This document shows positions 45,377 to 56,880 of a stretch of 64,000 bases of DNA, piece by piece. The position numbers were made by a program, and so were the translations under genes. The notes under the pieces are model-generated. The model was given only the letters and a program-made list of their open reading frames with translations, was not told where the DNA came from and made no database searches. Origin of the DNA: Plectrocnemia conspersa (Eukaryota; Arthropoda; Insecta; Trichoptera; Polycentropodidae); contig VTFK01000336.1 in assembly GCA_009617715.1 (NCBI GenBank), forward strand, positions 186,001 to 250,000, given 5' to 3'. Position 1 is the first letter of the stretch; every line of letters starts with the position of its first letter.

Positions 45377-48273
45377 TGAAAACAATTAAGTCTATGGCTT
45401 AATTTTTTAATTATCTGAATAGACTGAATAGAAGATTAAGACTTTTATTTGATTTATTTATTTCACTTTCTTTTTCTATTCTGTGAACAGATTATAATCT
45501 TCTTTGTTTCTAACTATTATATGACAGCATATATACTTATTTTTATAATCTATAAAATACGATATGATAAGTTTAATTAGTAGTAAGACGATAAATAAAT
45601 ATTTTATTGATACATTGAAGATAATGTGTTGTCATAATATTATATACATACATATATTTATAGAATTACACATTTAGCTTCTTATACCATACCAATCTAT
45701 ACCTAATGTTAATTAATTAACAACTCATTTGATGATGAAAATCTTACTTTTATTATATAACACAATAGCATCCTCTATTTAAAAGCAATACATTTAACAG
45801 CGTGTAATAACAACAATTGTGAGATACGTTCGCATGATTATGTTGCTGCTATTAAAGAAAATTATACAGTTTTTCTAATCCATGTTATTCAAATTGCTTG
45901 AATTTTAATATATTTTCTCCATGGAATAGTTTCACTACTAACATATCAAAGCCGTATTGTGCCGCTGGCTTTTGTCATCTTTTGCCAACAGGTGTTTTTC
46001 TCGCCTGGTCACGCAGTGAGTTTCTTCCAGCAAGGTCGTACATATTGAGTGACCCTTCACGTCGAACGTGTCTTCTTCTATTTGCTTTCTTCCGTTCTCT
46101 CATGTGACATGTGAAATTTCTTTCGCCCTACCAGATGTGCAATTGAATGTTTGTTTATTTTGTTTGAAAAAATGTGCTTGACTGCGACACGGACGCGTGT
46201 TCGTTGTCAAATATTTGCTTGCTATCTTATCTAAAAAATAAAAAATTATTCATATAAAAAAGGCGTTGCATTATTAAAAATAATGTTGCACTACCATGTA
46301 TCGCCAATTTAGTATTTCAGATCATGTATCGTATTTTATTTTAAATCTAGTCAATGTATCAAGACCCGACCCTGACAAACAACACGTCTCGCATTTCTGA
46401 TGATTTTGCACAGTGAAGAACATTGACATTGTTGCTTTTACATTTTTTTTAAAATATATTCTTGAGCACATCTGTTCTTCTCAGTTAGGTAAACCAACAT
46501 ATATGTATTTTAAACAATACACTTATATCGGATTTATTGCGGTACTTTAATACCTTTTATACAATTTTGATTAAAGGCTTTCACCGTCCATTTGCAGCAA
46601 TTTGGTGCTGTCGATAAAAAATGACACGTATTCTTATACATCGCCAATTCGATGGCAATCTTATACGTCATATGTTTTTTTACTATTATTTATACACTAG
46701 AAAATTATTTAATGGATACTTCAGAGGTAATAACCTCAATCGTACTCGACCAAATCAGATATCTAATCTCGTAGAGAGGTATATAAAATGTATTAAGAAA
46801 AACAATCCATACAATTTCGATCGACTTCGATAAAACACAAGATTTGTTTGTATAATTAACAAATTAGATCTCATTGAAACTCGTCCAAATAATCTGAATC
46901 AAGTGCTCCAATTACAATTCAAAACAAAGACTTGATCGTTGACCTTTCCGTGTGAAAATAAAGCACAGTTATGATTACTTTGAGTGTCGCACTGACATTG
47001 ACTAAGTTGTTCAATGGCTCAAAAAACTAATCAATACGTTTCAAGTGGTTCCCCACTCGTTCGCGTTCAAACTATGCTTAGAATGTTGGAGAACTTGAAC
47101 TGGTTGCCTCAGATCATTCTTTGGTAGTGTGCTGCATCGGTGGGCGCGTTCTTCGAGTGGGTAGGGTTCATAAGTCAATTAGAGTTTCCTGTGCCATTCT
47201 CTCTTGTGTGCTTTTTTTTTGTTCACATGCGACACCATAGGGCGACCTCTGTCTTTTGTCTCGATAATTAGCGGGGCAACTTTTCTTCGGCGTCTTCTTC
47301 AATGAGAATTGACCAATTAACACAGATACCGAGGAGAGAAGCTGGCGTAAAACCGGTGGAGATTTACATAAATTGCAATTCAGCTAAAAATTATATCGTT
47401 GCATAACACTTAATTGTGGGATGTGTTTTGTTCTAACTAGTAATTTTATGTAATATGTTTTGAAGCATTGTCGAAAAATATGTAGGTCGCATAAATTAAA
47501 AGCGTTCTTATGGTCCAGTGTTGTTAACATTTTGTTGTGTGAATTTAATTTAATATGTATCGTCCATCCAAGATGTTAACGCTCGTCATCGTTGTGTTTG
47601 AAATAAGGGTACGTGTACGCATGCATGCATGCATACATATACAGTTTTCCGTGAATTTGTTTACACCTACAATACTAAATCAGGACTGTTTTAGAGTAGG
47701 TGACCATACGTTGGAAATTGAATTAAAATTATAATGTGTTATAATTTGTTATAATTTTATTATAAATTATTGTCATGTTGTGTAATTTTGTAATCAATAT
47801 AACAATTACTGTAATATTCTATTGGTATTTTTTAAATATTATATTAAACAGATATTTTACATTTTCCTCAACAAATTAATTTCTCATCAATACTGTGCCG
47901 ATGAGCATTCACATCTTGGACGGACTGTACATTGATGAGTATATTTTCAATGTTCTGATCTGTTCTGAGTCGATATATTATGCGAATCCTAGCCGTCACT
48001 ACACTTTTGAGTTCAACAATGCTTATCAGTATTCCTAACATGTTTTGGTTGGTCTTGACTTAAAACAAAAAGGCCATTCGCAAAAATTATAATAAATGTC
48101 GCCCGATGAAAGTTTATAAAAAGGCAAATCACTTATTTAAATAATTACCATATTTTTTACATTAATCATTCAATCGGATTATTGATAATACTATCAAACG
48201 TATATCCGTAGCGTGTGCTTTAGAACTGATGCTTAAATTATATTTTATATGTACATAAGTTTTGATTAAATTC
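45377..48273. other. noncoding stretch, nothing recognised
   Basis: It includes moderately GC-rich parts (45930-46140, 46980-47370) with only short noise-like frames, and a short GCAT repeat (ATGCATGCATGCAT) near 47622. Confidence 0.45.
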
Positions 48274-48281
48274 GTTTAGTG

Positions 48282-48921
48282 CAGAGGTCCCTAAACTTTT
48301 TTGTTTTTAGACCACTTGCCATGTTTTTCGGTTTTGGGTAGACCCCCTGCTTGCTTGATATTGATTTTTTGCAAATTCATCAACTTCAAATGTGTTTTTG
48401 CCAGCTGGTATCGTGCTACTCACTTTGAAAGATTTCTACTATCTGTGTATGTGGATTATTCCATTCATTGAAAGCCAAAAATAAAGTCACCCACATTTAC
48501 ATCTCATGGATCCCCAATTTTATTTTTCACTGACATGGACCCCTTGTAGGTCATCGTCGACCCCTAGGGGTCGATATAGACCACTTTGAGAATCACGGTG
48601 GTATATCATTATGTGCAGGTTTTTACAAGTTCAAAATGTATTGCGACCACAAAGCGAATGCCTAAATCCTACAACTTACACAATTTTATAAACATAAATA
48701 ATATTTTTTTTACTTCATATGTACTTTTATAAATAATGTATATGTCTTTATTTTATAAGATTATAATGTAAGTAGATAGATACTATCAGTGGTTGTTGAG
48801 ATCCACTTCAGTGGACCCCCATTTTTATTTCATGGACCCCAAATTTTTTTCACTGACGTAGACCCCTTGCAGGTTATCATAGACCCCTGGGGGTCGATAT
48901 AGACCACTTTGGGAATCACTG
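48282..48921. mobile_element. hAT-type MITE, 640 bp, with 8-bp target duplication and a doubled end
   Basis: The left end is CAGAGGTCCCTAAAC and the right end, in reverse, CAGTGATTCCCAAAGTGG. Identical GTTTAGTG flanks lie at 48274-48281 and 48922-48929. The right terminal region, with TTTCACTGAC, AGACCCCTTG, GGGGTCGATATAGACCACTT and GGGAATCAC, also occurs inside at 48515-48598 (ending GAGAATCACGG). One end is therefore present twice. No coding sequence. Confidence 0.9.
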
Positions 48922-48977
48922 GTTTAGTGTATCAACAGAAGTATAGCAATGATAAAACACTGGTTTAGCTGTATCAA

Positions 48978-49902
48978 CAGTCCAGCTCTAAAATCTCTCG
49001 GAAGTTGTAAGAGGTTACCGAGAACGGGTAATTCGAGCGCTTTTGAACATTTTCGGCATTATTTTCCGAGTCAAAGAGACCGAAGTCGGAGCTGCTCTTA
49101 CGAGCGCGAGCGGTGAGATACTTCCGCTTTCGCTCTCTCGCGTGTTAAGTGACGAGAGTGAGAGAGATAATGATATGGTGTTTCGCAAACTGAGATAGAA
49201 CGAGTAACTCGGTTCAATTTCAGTATGCGCGTAGGCGTCTTATGGTTAACACGCACGTCGAGCGCTGCATCGTGGTCACGTGGTCAAGTTATAATATCAC
49301 ATGCTTATCGTTACTTCAACAGACTCTTACTGACATCTTTGAATATTTTAGGGCACCAAAAGGGATTAATTATATTTTTGAAAATATATTCTTCTGACAG
49401 ATATCGTTATTATATTTTTTTTGATATAAAATTAAATAATTAAAAAATAATTGGTGGTACTTGATTTTGTTAAAAAAATCGTTTCGAATATACTAATGTA
49501 TTTTCCTAGATCGGTTTATATAAATGTCACACCATAGCGAATTCTTATTTAGAATCGATGGCGACAAATTGTAGGATAGTCACAGATGTGGTGTTCGTAT
49601 TCTGAAGTATCATTTTTATGCCTTATGGCATTTTGCAAAAGCCGACAAAGATTTTGCGTAAATATTATATACTGATATTGTATTTGTGAGTTCACACACA
49701 AACTTGTATAATTATCAGTAGTGTAATTTTAATAATATGACAATTTAAAAATTGCGATTATTTGGCACTTTTTTTCGATCGCGCGCAAATATGCCGATTG
49801 TACGTGACAGAAGCCGCCGTCCGGATGTCATTTACGGCCGTCCGGATGTCATTCATTAACTTCGGTTCGGACAACTTCCAGAGAGTGTAGTTCAGGCATT
49901 AT
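48978..49902 (+). mobile_element. ~0.9 kb inverted-repeat element, copy A (copy B 59980-61024)
   Basis: Nearly identical to 60041-61024 in the same orientation from CAGTCCAGCTCTAAAATCTC onward. The right end, in reverse, is ATAATGCCTGAACTACACTC then TCTGGAAGTTGT, matching the left end of copy B. This copy lacks the outer left ~60 bases. It contains no credible transposase. Similarity between copies remains high over AT-rich DNA, so the family moved fairly recently. CpG-rich subterminal blocks flank an AT-rich core. Confidence 0.85.
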
Positions 49903-52900
49903 AGTTTATTTATCATAAGTAGTACCTCGCGCTGCTACCTCAGACGGCCGCCCGAGAGATCACTCCCCTCAAGGGTTTGGGTTTTAACCTCAAGATCCTA
50001 AATAAATAAAATTAATTAAATACATAAATGGCAATGTTTTGATAACAAAATTAATTGTTAAGAGCCCCACGAGCTTTTGAATAAAAATTCAATTATATAT
50101 CATAGATTTAGAAACGTTGCATGCTTTATAAAAGCCAATCAAAAGTTTACGTCATTCTATACTTCTATACCATTGGCCTTGATAGCTCAAAGCTTCGTAG
50201 CAAATCGATCATGTACTCAATGAAACTTTCTAACGATCTTCACGCTTATCTCCATATCGTTTTTCTTCACGATTTCTTTCATCATCCGTATCACACGTTG
50301 TGTCAACGTGGCGTAATGACGCCACACAAACGCTTCAAGCAAAATCTGAGCGCCTTTTGATGCTAATTGACTATTGAAAGAAAATTCAGCTTTTCAAAGA
50401 GACAAAGAATGACCCGCAAGTGGAACCGTTACACGTAAACGAAACGTATTAATTATTACGCTCTTCTTTCTAAATATTTTTCACAATCTGTATCTTAAAC
50501 GTAATAAGTACATATGACTTGGAGCTGATTTTTCTCGTAAAAAGCATGTATTGGTCATCCTATTGCATCATATCGACATTGAGAAAATGGTTCCGTGTTT
50601 GTATATTAACTGAAACCTTCGGTGCGATATTACTAAATACATAAACTTGATTAGTTCCGATTTTTTTTCTAATTTCAAAACATCTGAAATCGATTGACGA
50701 GGTCAGTTTTGTCACCAAGTTTTAATACAATAAGCATACGTAATTAAATTATTACAAAAGTTCAAAAAAGGTTTTAAAAAAATACGAGTACCTTAAATTG
50801 GTTCAAGATTTTAAATTTCTCATAATGTAAATAAATAATAAAAAAAAATGTATATATGTTGTACGTACTACGTAATATTCTTTGTTGTGTTTCCCATTAC
50901 TTTAATTTGTATATGTATCATTATTGACATTAAAATTAGAGACCGGTATAATTTCGAGTATCGATCCAATACATTTACTTCCATGCCGACACACCTACGA
51001 GTATTATGAACGACTATTTTCGTCTAAATGACAAAGTAGACCTTGAACTCTATGTACGTTTCTTAACGGATTTTTCGTGTTTTATGCACTGGTTAGATAT
51101 TCAATATAGTCTTGGTGCGTTCTCTTCCTTATTAGTATTTATTGTAAAAATTTAAATGCATTCAAAACAATACCAAGTAGAAAGCATTCGATTTGGTGAA
51201 AGGCTCGTTTTTTTTATCGTGTAACTATATTTTATTACCTTTTCAAGTTACAAGATTTCTAGTTGCAAAAACACTTTAATAACAATTTCAAAAGTCATCC
51301 CGTCAATTGAAAGCTAGTTTTAGATGTATACAACGCCAATAACTTGGCATGTTTATTGTGACTGAGCTTGTGCGGGTAATTATATTTTATTATAATGCTC
51401 GTGCGAAACGAAAGCGAGTTTATTTCGCTAATTTACATCAAATGACAAAAATGATTCAAGAGTGCAACGCACCCGGGCGCAACATAATCCAACAAAGACA
51501 ATCAAGCGTACTTTTTAATCACAGTCGCTTATGTAAATAGAATGATTACGCGGTTTGGTTTAATAAGGAGATTAGGGATGTCGTAGTGATAAAAAAAATT
51601 ATACAATTTAAAATCACCTTTGATCTTCTAAATATTCTATATGAAATCTCATTGTTAGATTTTGTAATATTATATGCTTTGTAATTAAAACAGATTAAAA
51701 TATTACTTACATATGTATATAAATTAATCAAACCAAATACTCCAGCAATGATTAAAAAGCATTTTATTATGGTTGCCTCCTTATGACCGAGTAGCGTAGG
51801 ATTATGAGTGCGTGTCACAAATTTGTTTTTCGATACACATCTAAATTATTATATTTTGATATAATTTAACGAATTAATTTCTACGACCATCTTTAATTTG
51901 TTTACTATCTAAATAATAAATTTATGATTTTAATTTAAAATTAAATCAATTAAATCAACAAGTCAGTAAAAGTTACCAAACTTAAACTTTACTTTCTCCA
52001 TCGCTAATACATAAAATATTACGTTTTATATGCATCCCTTTATTACATTAATGCATATATGGTAAAAATATTTCGTATTCGCTATAAAATTTAATTATCG
52101 ATTTACTCAATTTCGATTTCGCTTTCACTCAACGTAATATATTTTGCATACTTTAAGATTAATAAATGAAATCAATTATATATTAAAATATTTATGAACG
52201 GGACTATTTAATATATGTATTGATAAAGCGTTGGAATCAGGTTGTGTGCGAACAAACACATACATACAAAGAAGTAGTATGAATATGATTAGCGGACCGC
52301 AAAGTTGAAGGCCATGGTGCCTGGCACAAGTGTCTCCTAAAGCCCAACCCACTATATTTACGTACATATGTATGCGTTAAATAACTTGTATGTATTCTAA
52401 ATATTCGTATGATTTAATCACATTGTTACGTTAAACGCAAGATAAGTTGATGACCGAGATTCATTCCAAAGAGAATCTTGAAATAAAAGTAATATATTTG
52501 CAAAGCAAATGTATTCGTTTGTTTCATATAAATTGGCAGATTTTCAGTCAAAAACCGACCGTGATTGAAAAAGATGCAGTCCCTCCTATAGCGTACCCCC
52601 ATATAGCGTAGTTTTTGTTTATGTTTGTCCCTTAACAAACAGTAACAAAAACTACAAATACAAACAGTAAAAAAATCGACTACTTCATATAAAAATACAA
52701 CCTAAGTAGTAATGATTTTATTGTTTTTTTACGTGTATATGATAAATAAACTTTCCGTGGTAAATATTTAACAAACATAGTTTTAGGCTAATTTAAAAAT
52801 AATCGACTGAATGGAAAAATATTTTATTTTAACCTTTATATGTACATCAATTAAAATGATAAATTAATGACACACTTTACTTACATTTCATTATAATTTA

Positions 52901-53405
52901 ATATATTGCTCTAACAGCATTTATGTTTAATTAATCATCATCAAAGTTGTTATTACAATAGCAACTATATAATATACACAATTTTACAAAAAAAAATATA
53001 TATATATATGCGATTCGTGTATTATGTTTTAAAGTAGCAATGTCATTAGAAATTTAACTGAACTTCAATTCAAATAAAGAGTTTTTTATATCAGTACTAT
53101 TTTAATACTCTATCAAAAATGTTTTTTTTTTTAACTAAAAAACATTTTAAATAGCTAGTTTAATTGTACAATTATATTATGAATGCCTATCCTAAATTTT
53201 ATCTATTATGAAATAAATTCATTAAGTTAACTATTATCGCTTTTAGTAATCAAGGAAATGTTGACAAGATCCTTTAAGTGTATCTTAAAAAGTTTTTATC
53301 CTATTATCATTTTAGTATATTCCATATTTACCATATCCTCGTATAAGGCTCTCTTTTTGTTAAATATTCAGAGTAAAAATCTTAGATATCTCCACAAGAG
53401 ATCTG
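49903..53405. other. noncoding stretch, nothing firmly recognised
   Basis: A GC-richer piece at 49920-50000 (GCGCTGCTACCTCAGACGGC) is followed by an AAATAAATAAA run and looks like an old SINE tail. It is too degraded to place. The rest is AT-rich with chance frames. Confidence 0.4.
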
Positions 53406-53409
53406 TATC

Positions 53410-53550
53410 CTAGTGTCGTTTTACTAGGAACGATGGGAAACAATTCATTGCATCCTCGACGCATGTATTCAATGAAGCACTTTTGAAGTTGTTGGTGGTA
53501 TCGACAATCCGTCGCGATTGCGTCCCTTATTCTTGACCATTGCGATGTGT
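53410..53550 (-). repeat. dispersed repeat, copy 2 (other copy 10489-10610, plus)
   Basis: The minus strand begins AAGAATAAGGGACGCAATCG and later has TTTCCCATCGTTCCTAGTAA, matching the copy at 10489 in order. This copy is slightly longer between those blocks. Confidence 0.6.
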
Positions 53551-53596
53551 AATATCAGTATGTGTATTTTTAATAAAAATTTTATAATACAAAATA

Positions 53597-53644
53597 TATT
53601 AATTTACGTATTTTGTACAATATTAATCAATACGTAAATTAATA
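53597..53644. repeat. 16-bp perfect inverted repeat
   Basis: The arms 53597-53612 (TATTAATTTACGTATT) and 53629-53644 are exact reverse complements around a 16-base loop. It lies directly beside the repeat at 53410-53550. Confidence 0.8.
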
Positions 53645-53649
53645 AGTGA

Positions 53650-55244
53650 CTAAAAAAAGATTTAAAAATATACATACTAATTTTATATAATGGGGTTACT
53701 ATTATAATTATCTCAAAAACATGACGCTATATCCTTTGCTCCTAAGCTTCATATACCTACCTTCTGAAGTGAATTTATGCCCCTAACTGAAATTTAATCG
53801 CTTATCTTTCATTCAAGCTTTTTCATTCTTTGATCTCTAAAAATGTCGATTTAGGGATGCTTTATATGTACATCTTCTATTTCTTGGCCAAATATATAAT
53901 TTGTGAAACTGCATAGTTAACACGTTTTTGAAATGTGTTAAAAATGTGTTGAATTTTTTTTTCAAAAATACAAAATCTTTGCAAGAAATAAGTAAAATAT
54001 ACAATTATTTACATACAAAAATATGATAATACATTTTGAAGTTATATTATTAACGCCATTCATAAATAAATATGGTTAGCTATTTCTTATAAAATATATT
54101 TTTTAGCTATTTCTTATAAAGAAATAGAAATTGTTCAAATAATTTCACCTACAATTGAACATAACTATAATTTTTTTACAGAAAATCAAAATAAAATAAT
54201 CTAAGCACGAAAACATGTAAAACAACATATGCATATTTTTTTAACCTTTCAATCAACATCCCCAATGCATGTTTAGGGACCCCATAATTATTATGTAATT
54301 CATTCTTCAGATATTTCTATTACTGGTAGCATCCCCAGCATGTTTCTAAGATTATTGTCGAGTTTCTAGTGTATGTGTTATTAAACTTTGATAGTTGCAT
54401 ATTATAGTTTTGCAGTCCATAATATATGGTTTCTCTATTTTCGTATATTTTCACCCAAGTATCTTAGATATAATTTAATCTTTTTATAGTGTAATATTAT
54501 CTACATTTCATTGGCTCCGTGATGTTCGGATCAAAATATGGTAATTTATATAAAAACATGCATAATATCAACTTTTTTGGAAACTCATCTCGCACGCCCA
54601 TCTCGCTTTCTTCCGGTCACTTCTTGTTTACTTCCTCGCCGCCGACCCACTTGGCTAATGCACACTTCTTCACCAACTAATTGGACTTAAAACACCAACT
54701 CAAGCTGAACAAATTGAAGTCGGACAAGAAGTGACAGATGTGCGTTTGTTTGCGCGCATTATCATCAATTATAGCGTTGAAAAACCGCGAGTTTAATGTT
54801 CCTCATACACGCTCATTGAACGTCGACAATTTGCGAAGATTTAAGACCGTTCGATGTTAACGCATGACCTTTGTTAATTCGTTATCGGATACGGTGTTTC
54901 TATTATTGCCTGTAAATTATTTCAATGAAAACGGAAAGACATGTCCTTCGCTACTGAGCTTTCTGTGTTATGCGATTTGAGCGTGAAATTATAATTCCAT
55001 TTAATTCTACACAAAAAGTAGGTCCTTCATATAATCATTTTCTATTATGATTTTCGCTGTCGCTGAACATTGGAGGGTAGCTATTTACTTTCATTATTTT
55101 AATTTTTTAAATATTATTATCATATTATTTAATATAGCTCAATGTGCATGATTTGCATATATTGGTAGTATCGGAAAATTAAAAATTCGTTCCATGCATG
55201 TAAAAACCTTTAAAACCATTCAAATCGCCAAATGTCAACTTAAC
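53650..55244. other. noncoding stretch with a GC-richer segment
   Basis: AT-rich apart from 54580-54900, which has mixed CpG-bearing sequence without a reading frame or known repeat. It could be a regulatory segment; no site is assigned. Confidence 0.4.
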
Positions 55245-55400
55245 AGGAGGGAGGGCAGATGAGGGGCATTTGAATTTCGCTAAAAAAAATATGTCATTTA
55301 ATTAAATAAAATGAATCTAAATAAAATAAAAATATTAAAAAAAGCTGAAATGACGTTCCTGATTCTAAACCAAAAATTATCGGGTTTTTCCTCAAAAAAA
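55245..55400 (+). repeat. diverged repeat related to 7194-7400
   Basis: See 7194-7400. It opens GGAGGGAGGGCAGATGAGGG and ends with ATTCTAAACCAAAAATTATC then a GGGTTTTTCCTC block. Confidence 0.45.
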
Positions 55401-55408
55401 TCTCGAAT

Positions 55409-56335
55409 TATGGTTCTCAATTACTTGTAGTTTTCAATTATTCGAATATTGAATAGAAAATGGATGAAGTATTACAATATATTTTTAATTTTTTTCTCGC
55501 TTTTTACCGATACTAATTTATTCAATCAATTAGTACATAAAATCTATTAATTACCTATAAATATTATTTAATTAAAAAAAATGGTTAGAAATTATTATTT
55601 TAATTAATCATTAATTTGAATTATGTAAAATATACATAACACAATGCTGTACAAATTAGTGAAGGCGTCAAAAGGAAAATGCCTAATTTATTATGTTGCA
55701 TACTTTTTTTTAAATCATCAGAAATAAGATCAGCTGCGATTGAATTAATTTAGAAAACATAATGGAACATTTTAATTACATAATTGCTCATCATTTTTGG
55801 AATAATTTTGATATACATATTGGCGTTTGTTTTGTGCAGATTTGCATATAAATTAAATAACTAGAAATAAATTAACCATGATCAAATTATTGAACTGATT
55901 GAAACATAATGTTTGTGTCCTGAACAACAATTACAAAAACGTAAAACGAACTTCATAACAATTTTGTTACGCACACCCGTTTTTGAGATAAGTGTTGAAC
56001 GTTTGTATGGGCCCTTCCAATATTTTGTTTCGTTTAACGAATGAATTCAACGAATTTCGGTCATAGTAGACGCCGCCGATTCACAAATGTTTTTCGAAGG
56101 CGTAAAAGCATTTTTGTTACGAATAAGCTTCTCATTGTATCGCATTTCGAAACAAAATAAAAGCCATAGATTTTGGAGCGGCACTAATCACTCTAGTATA
56201 TTGAGAGAAAAAATGATTATCTGTGTTGCTTTTAAGTATTATTTCAAGTATTGATTCAAATTTCATTCGAAATAGTATAAACGAATATTTTATAAATAGT
56301 TGAAAATCGAGCGAATAATTCTATTGAGAACCCTA
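55409..56335 (+). repeat. dispersed repeat with ATTCGAATATTGAATA, copy 2 (other copy 44618-45172)
   Basis: The left end is GGTTCTCAATTACTTGTAG and the right end, in reverse, GGGTTCTCAATAGAATTATT. This gives short inverted ends with GGTTCTCAAT. It is about 350 bases longer than copy 1, mainly from extra sequence at about 55665-56005. The order of shared blocks matches copy 1. Noncoding. Confidence 0.7.
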
Positions 56336-56597
56336 TCTCAAATCTCATTTCAGTGAAATCATATCGGAACATATTTTCACCGGTAGACATACATACATTT
56401 ACATACATGCGATGTATGCTATTAATTTTACAGTGAATGTGTATTTTTTAGTAAAATTATATTTTCACTAGTGAAGTAAAATATATTTTCATCAAATATA
56501 ATTTTAATTATAGCAGTAAGTGAAATTATATTCTGCTCTAAAATGTATATAACAGTTGCGAAACGTCCATTTTCTGTTCTAACCCAAACCCAAATAA

Positions 56598-56880
56598 AGA
56601 TCTAAAACTAATTATAGTTTAAGAACTTTCACTAGATTAAGTCCAAAATAAAACTAAGCTAACTCATTTCTCAGAGATAAATAATCAGAATAAGCACAGA
56701 CAGACGCCGCATCTCGCATATTGCTCCATAGTTTGTCTGCACTTGGATATTACAATGTTTTAAAAATATGATAGCTATCCTTACCGATATTACTATAGAC
56801 TTCTGCTATAAGAGGGCTGATCAAAGTATAAACAAATCGAATTTTGGTCAATAGGAGGGCGCAAAAACAATTATCACTTC
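56598..56880 (+). repeat. dispersed repeat of unknown class, copy 2 (other copy 2880-3118)
   Basis: See 2880-3118. This copy has an additional AATCAGAATAAGCACAGACA-type stretch between the shared blocks. Confidence 0.75.

Noticed and set aside
47610..47645. GCATGCATGCATACATATA simple repeat
   Set aside because: Too short to be informative; ordinary microsatellite-like sequence.
49920..50070. Possible SINE fragment (GGTTAAAACCC on the minus strand, AAATAAATAAA run)
   Set aside because: Box B is imperfect and the body does not align with either SINE family.
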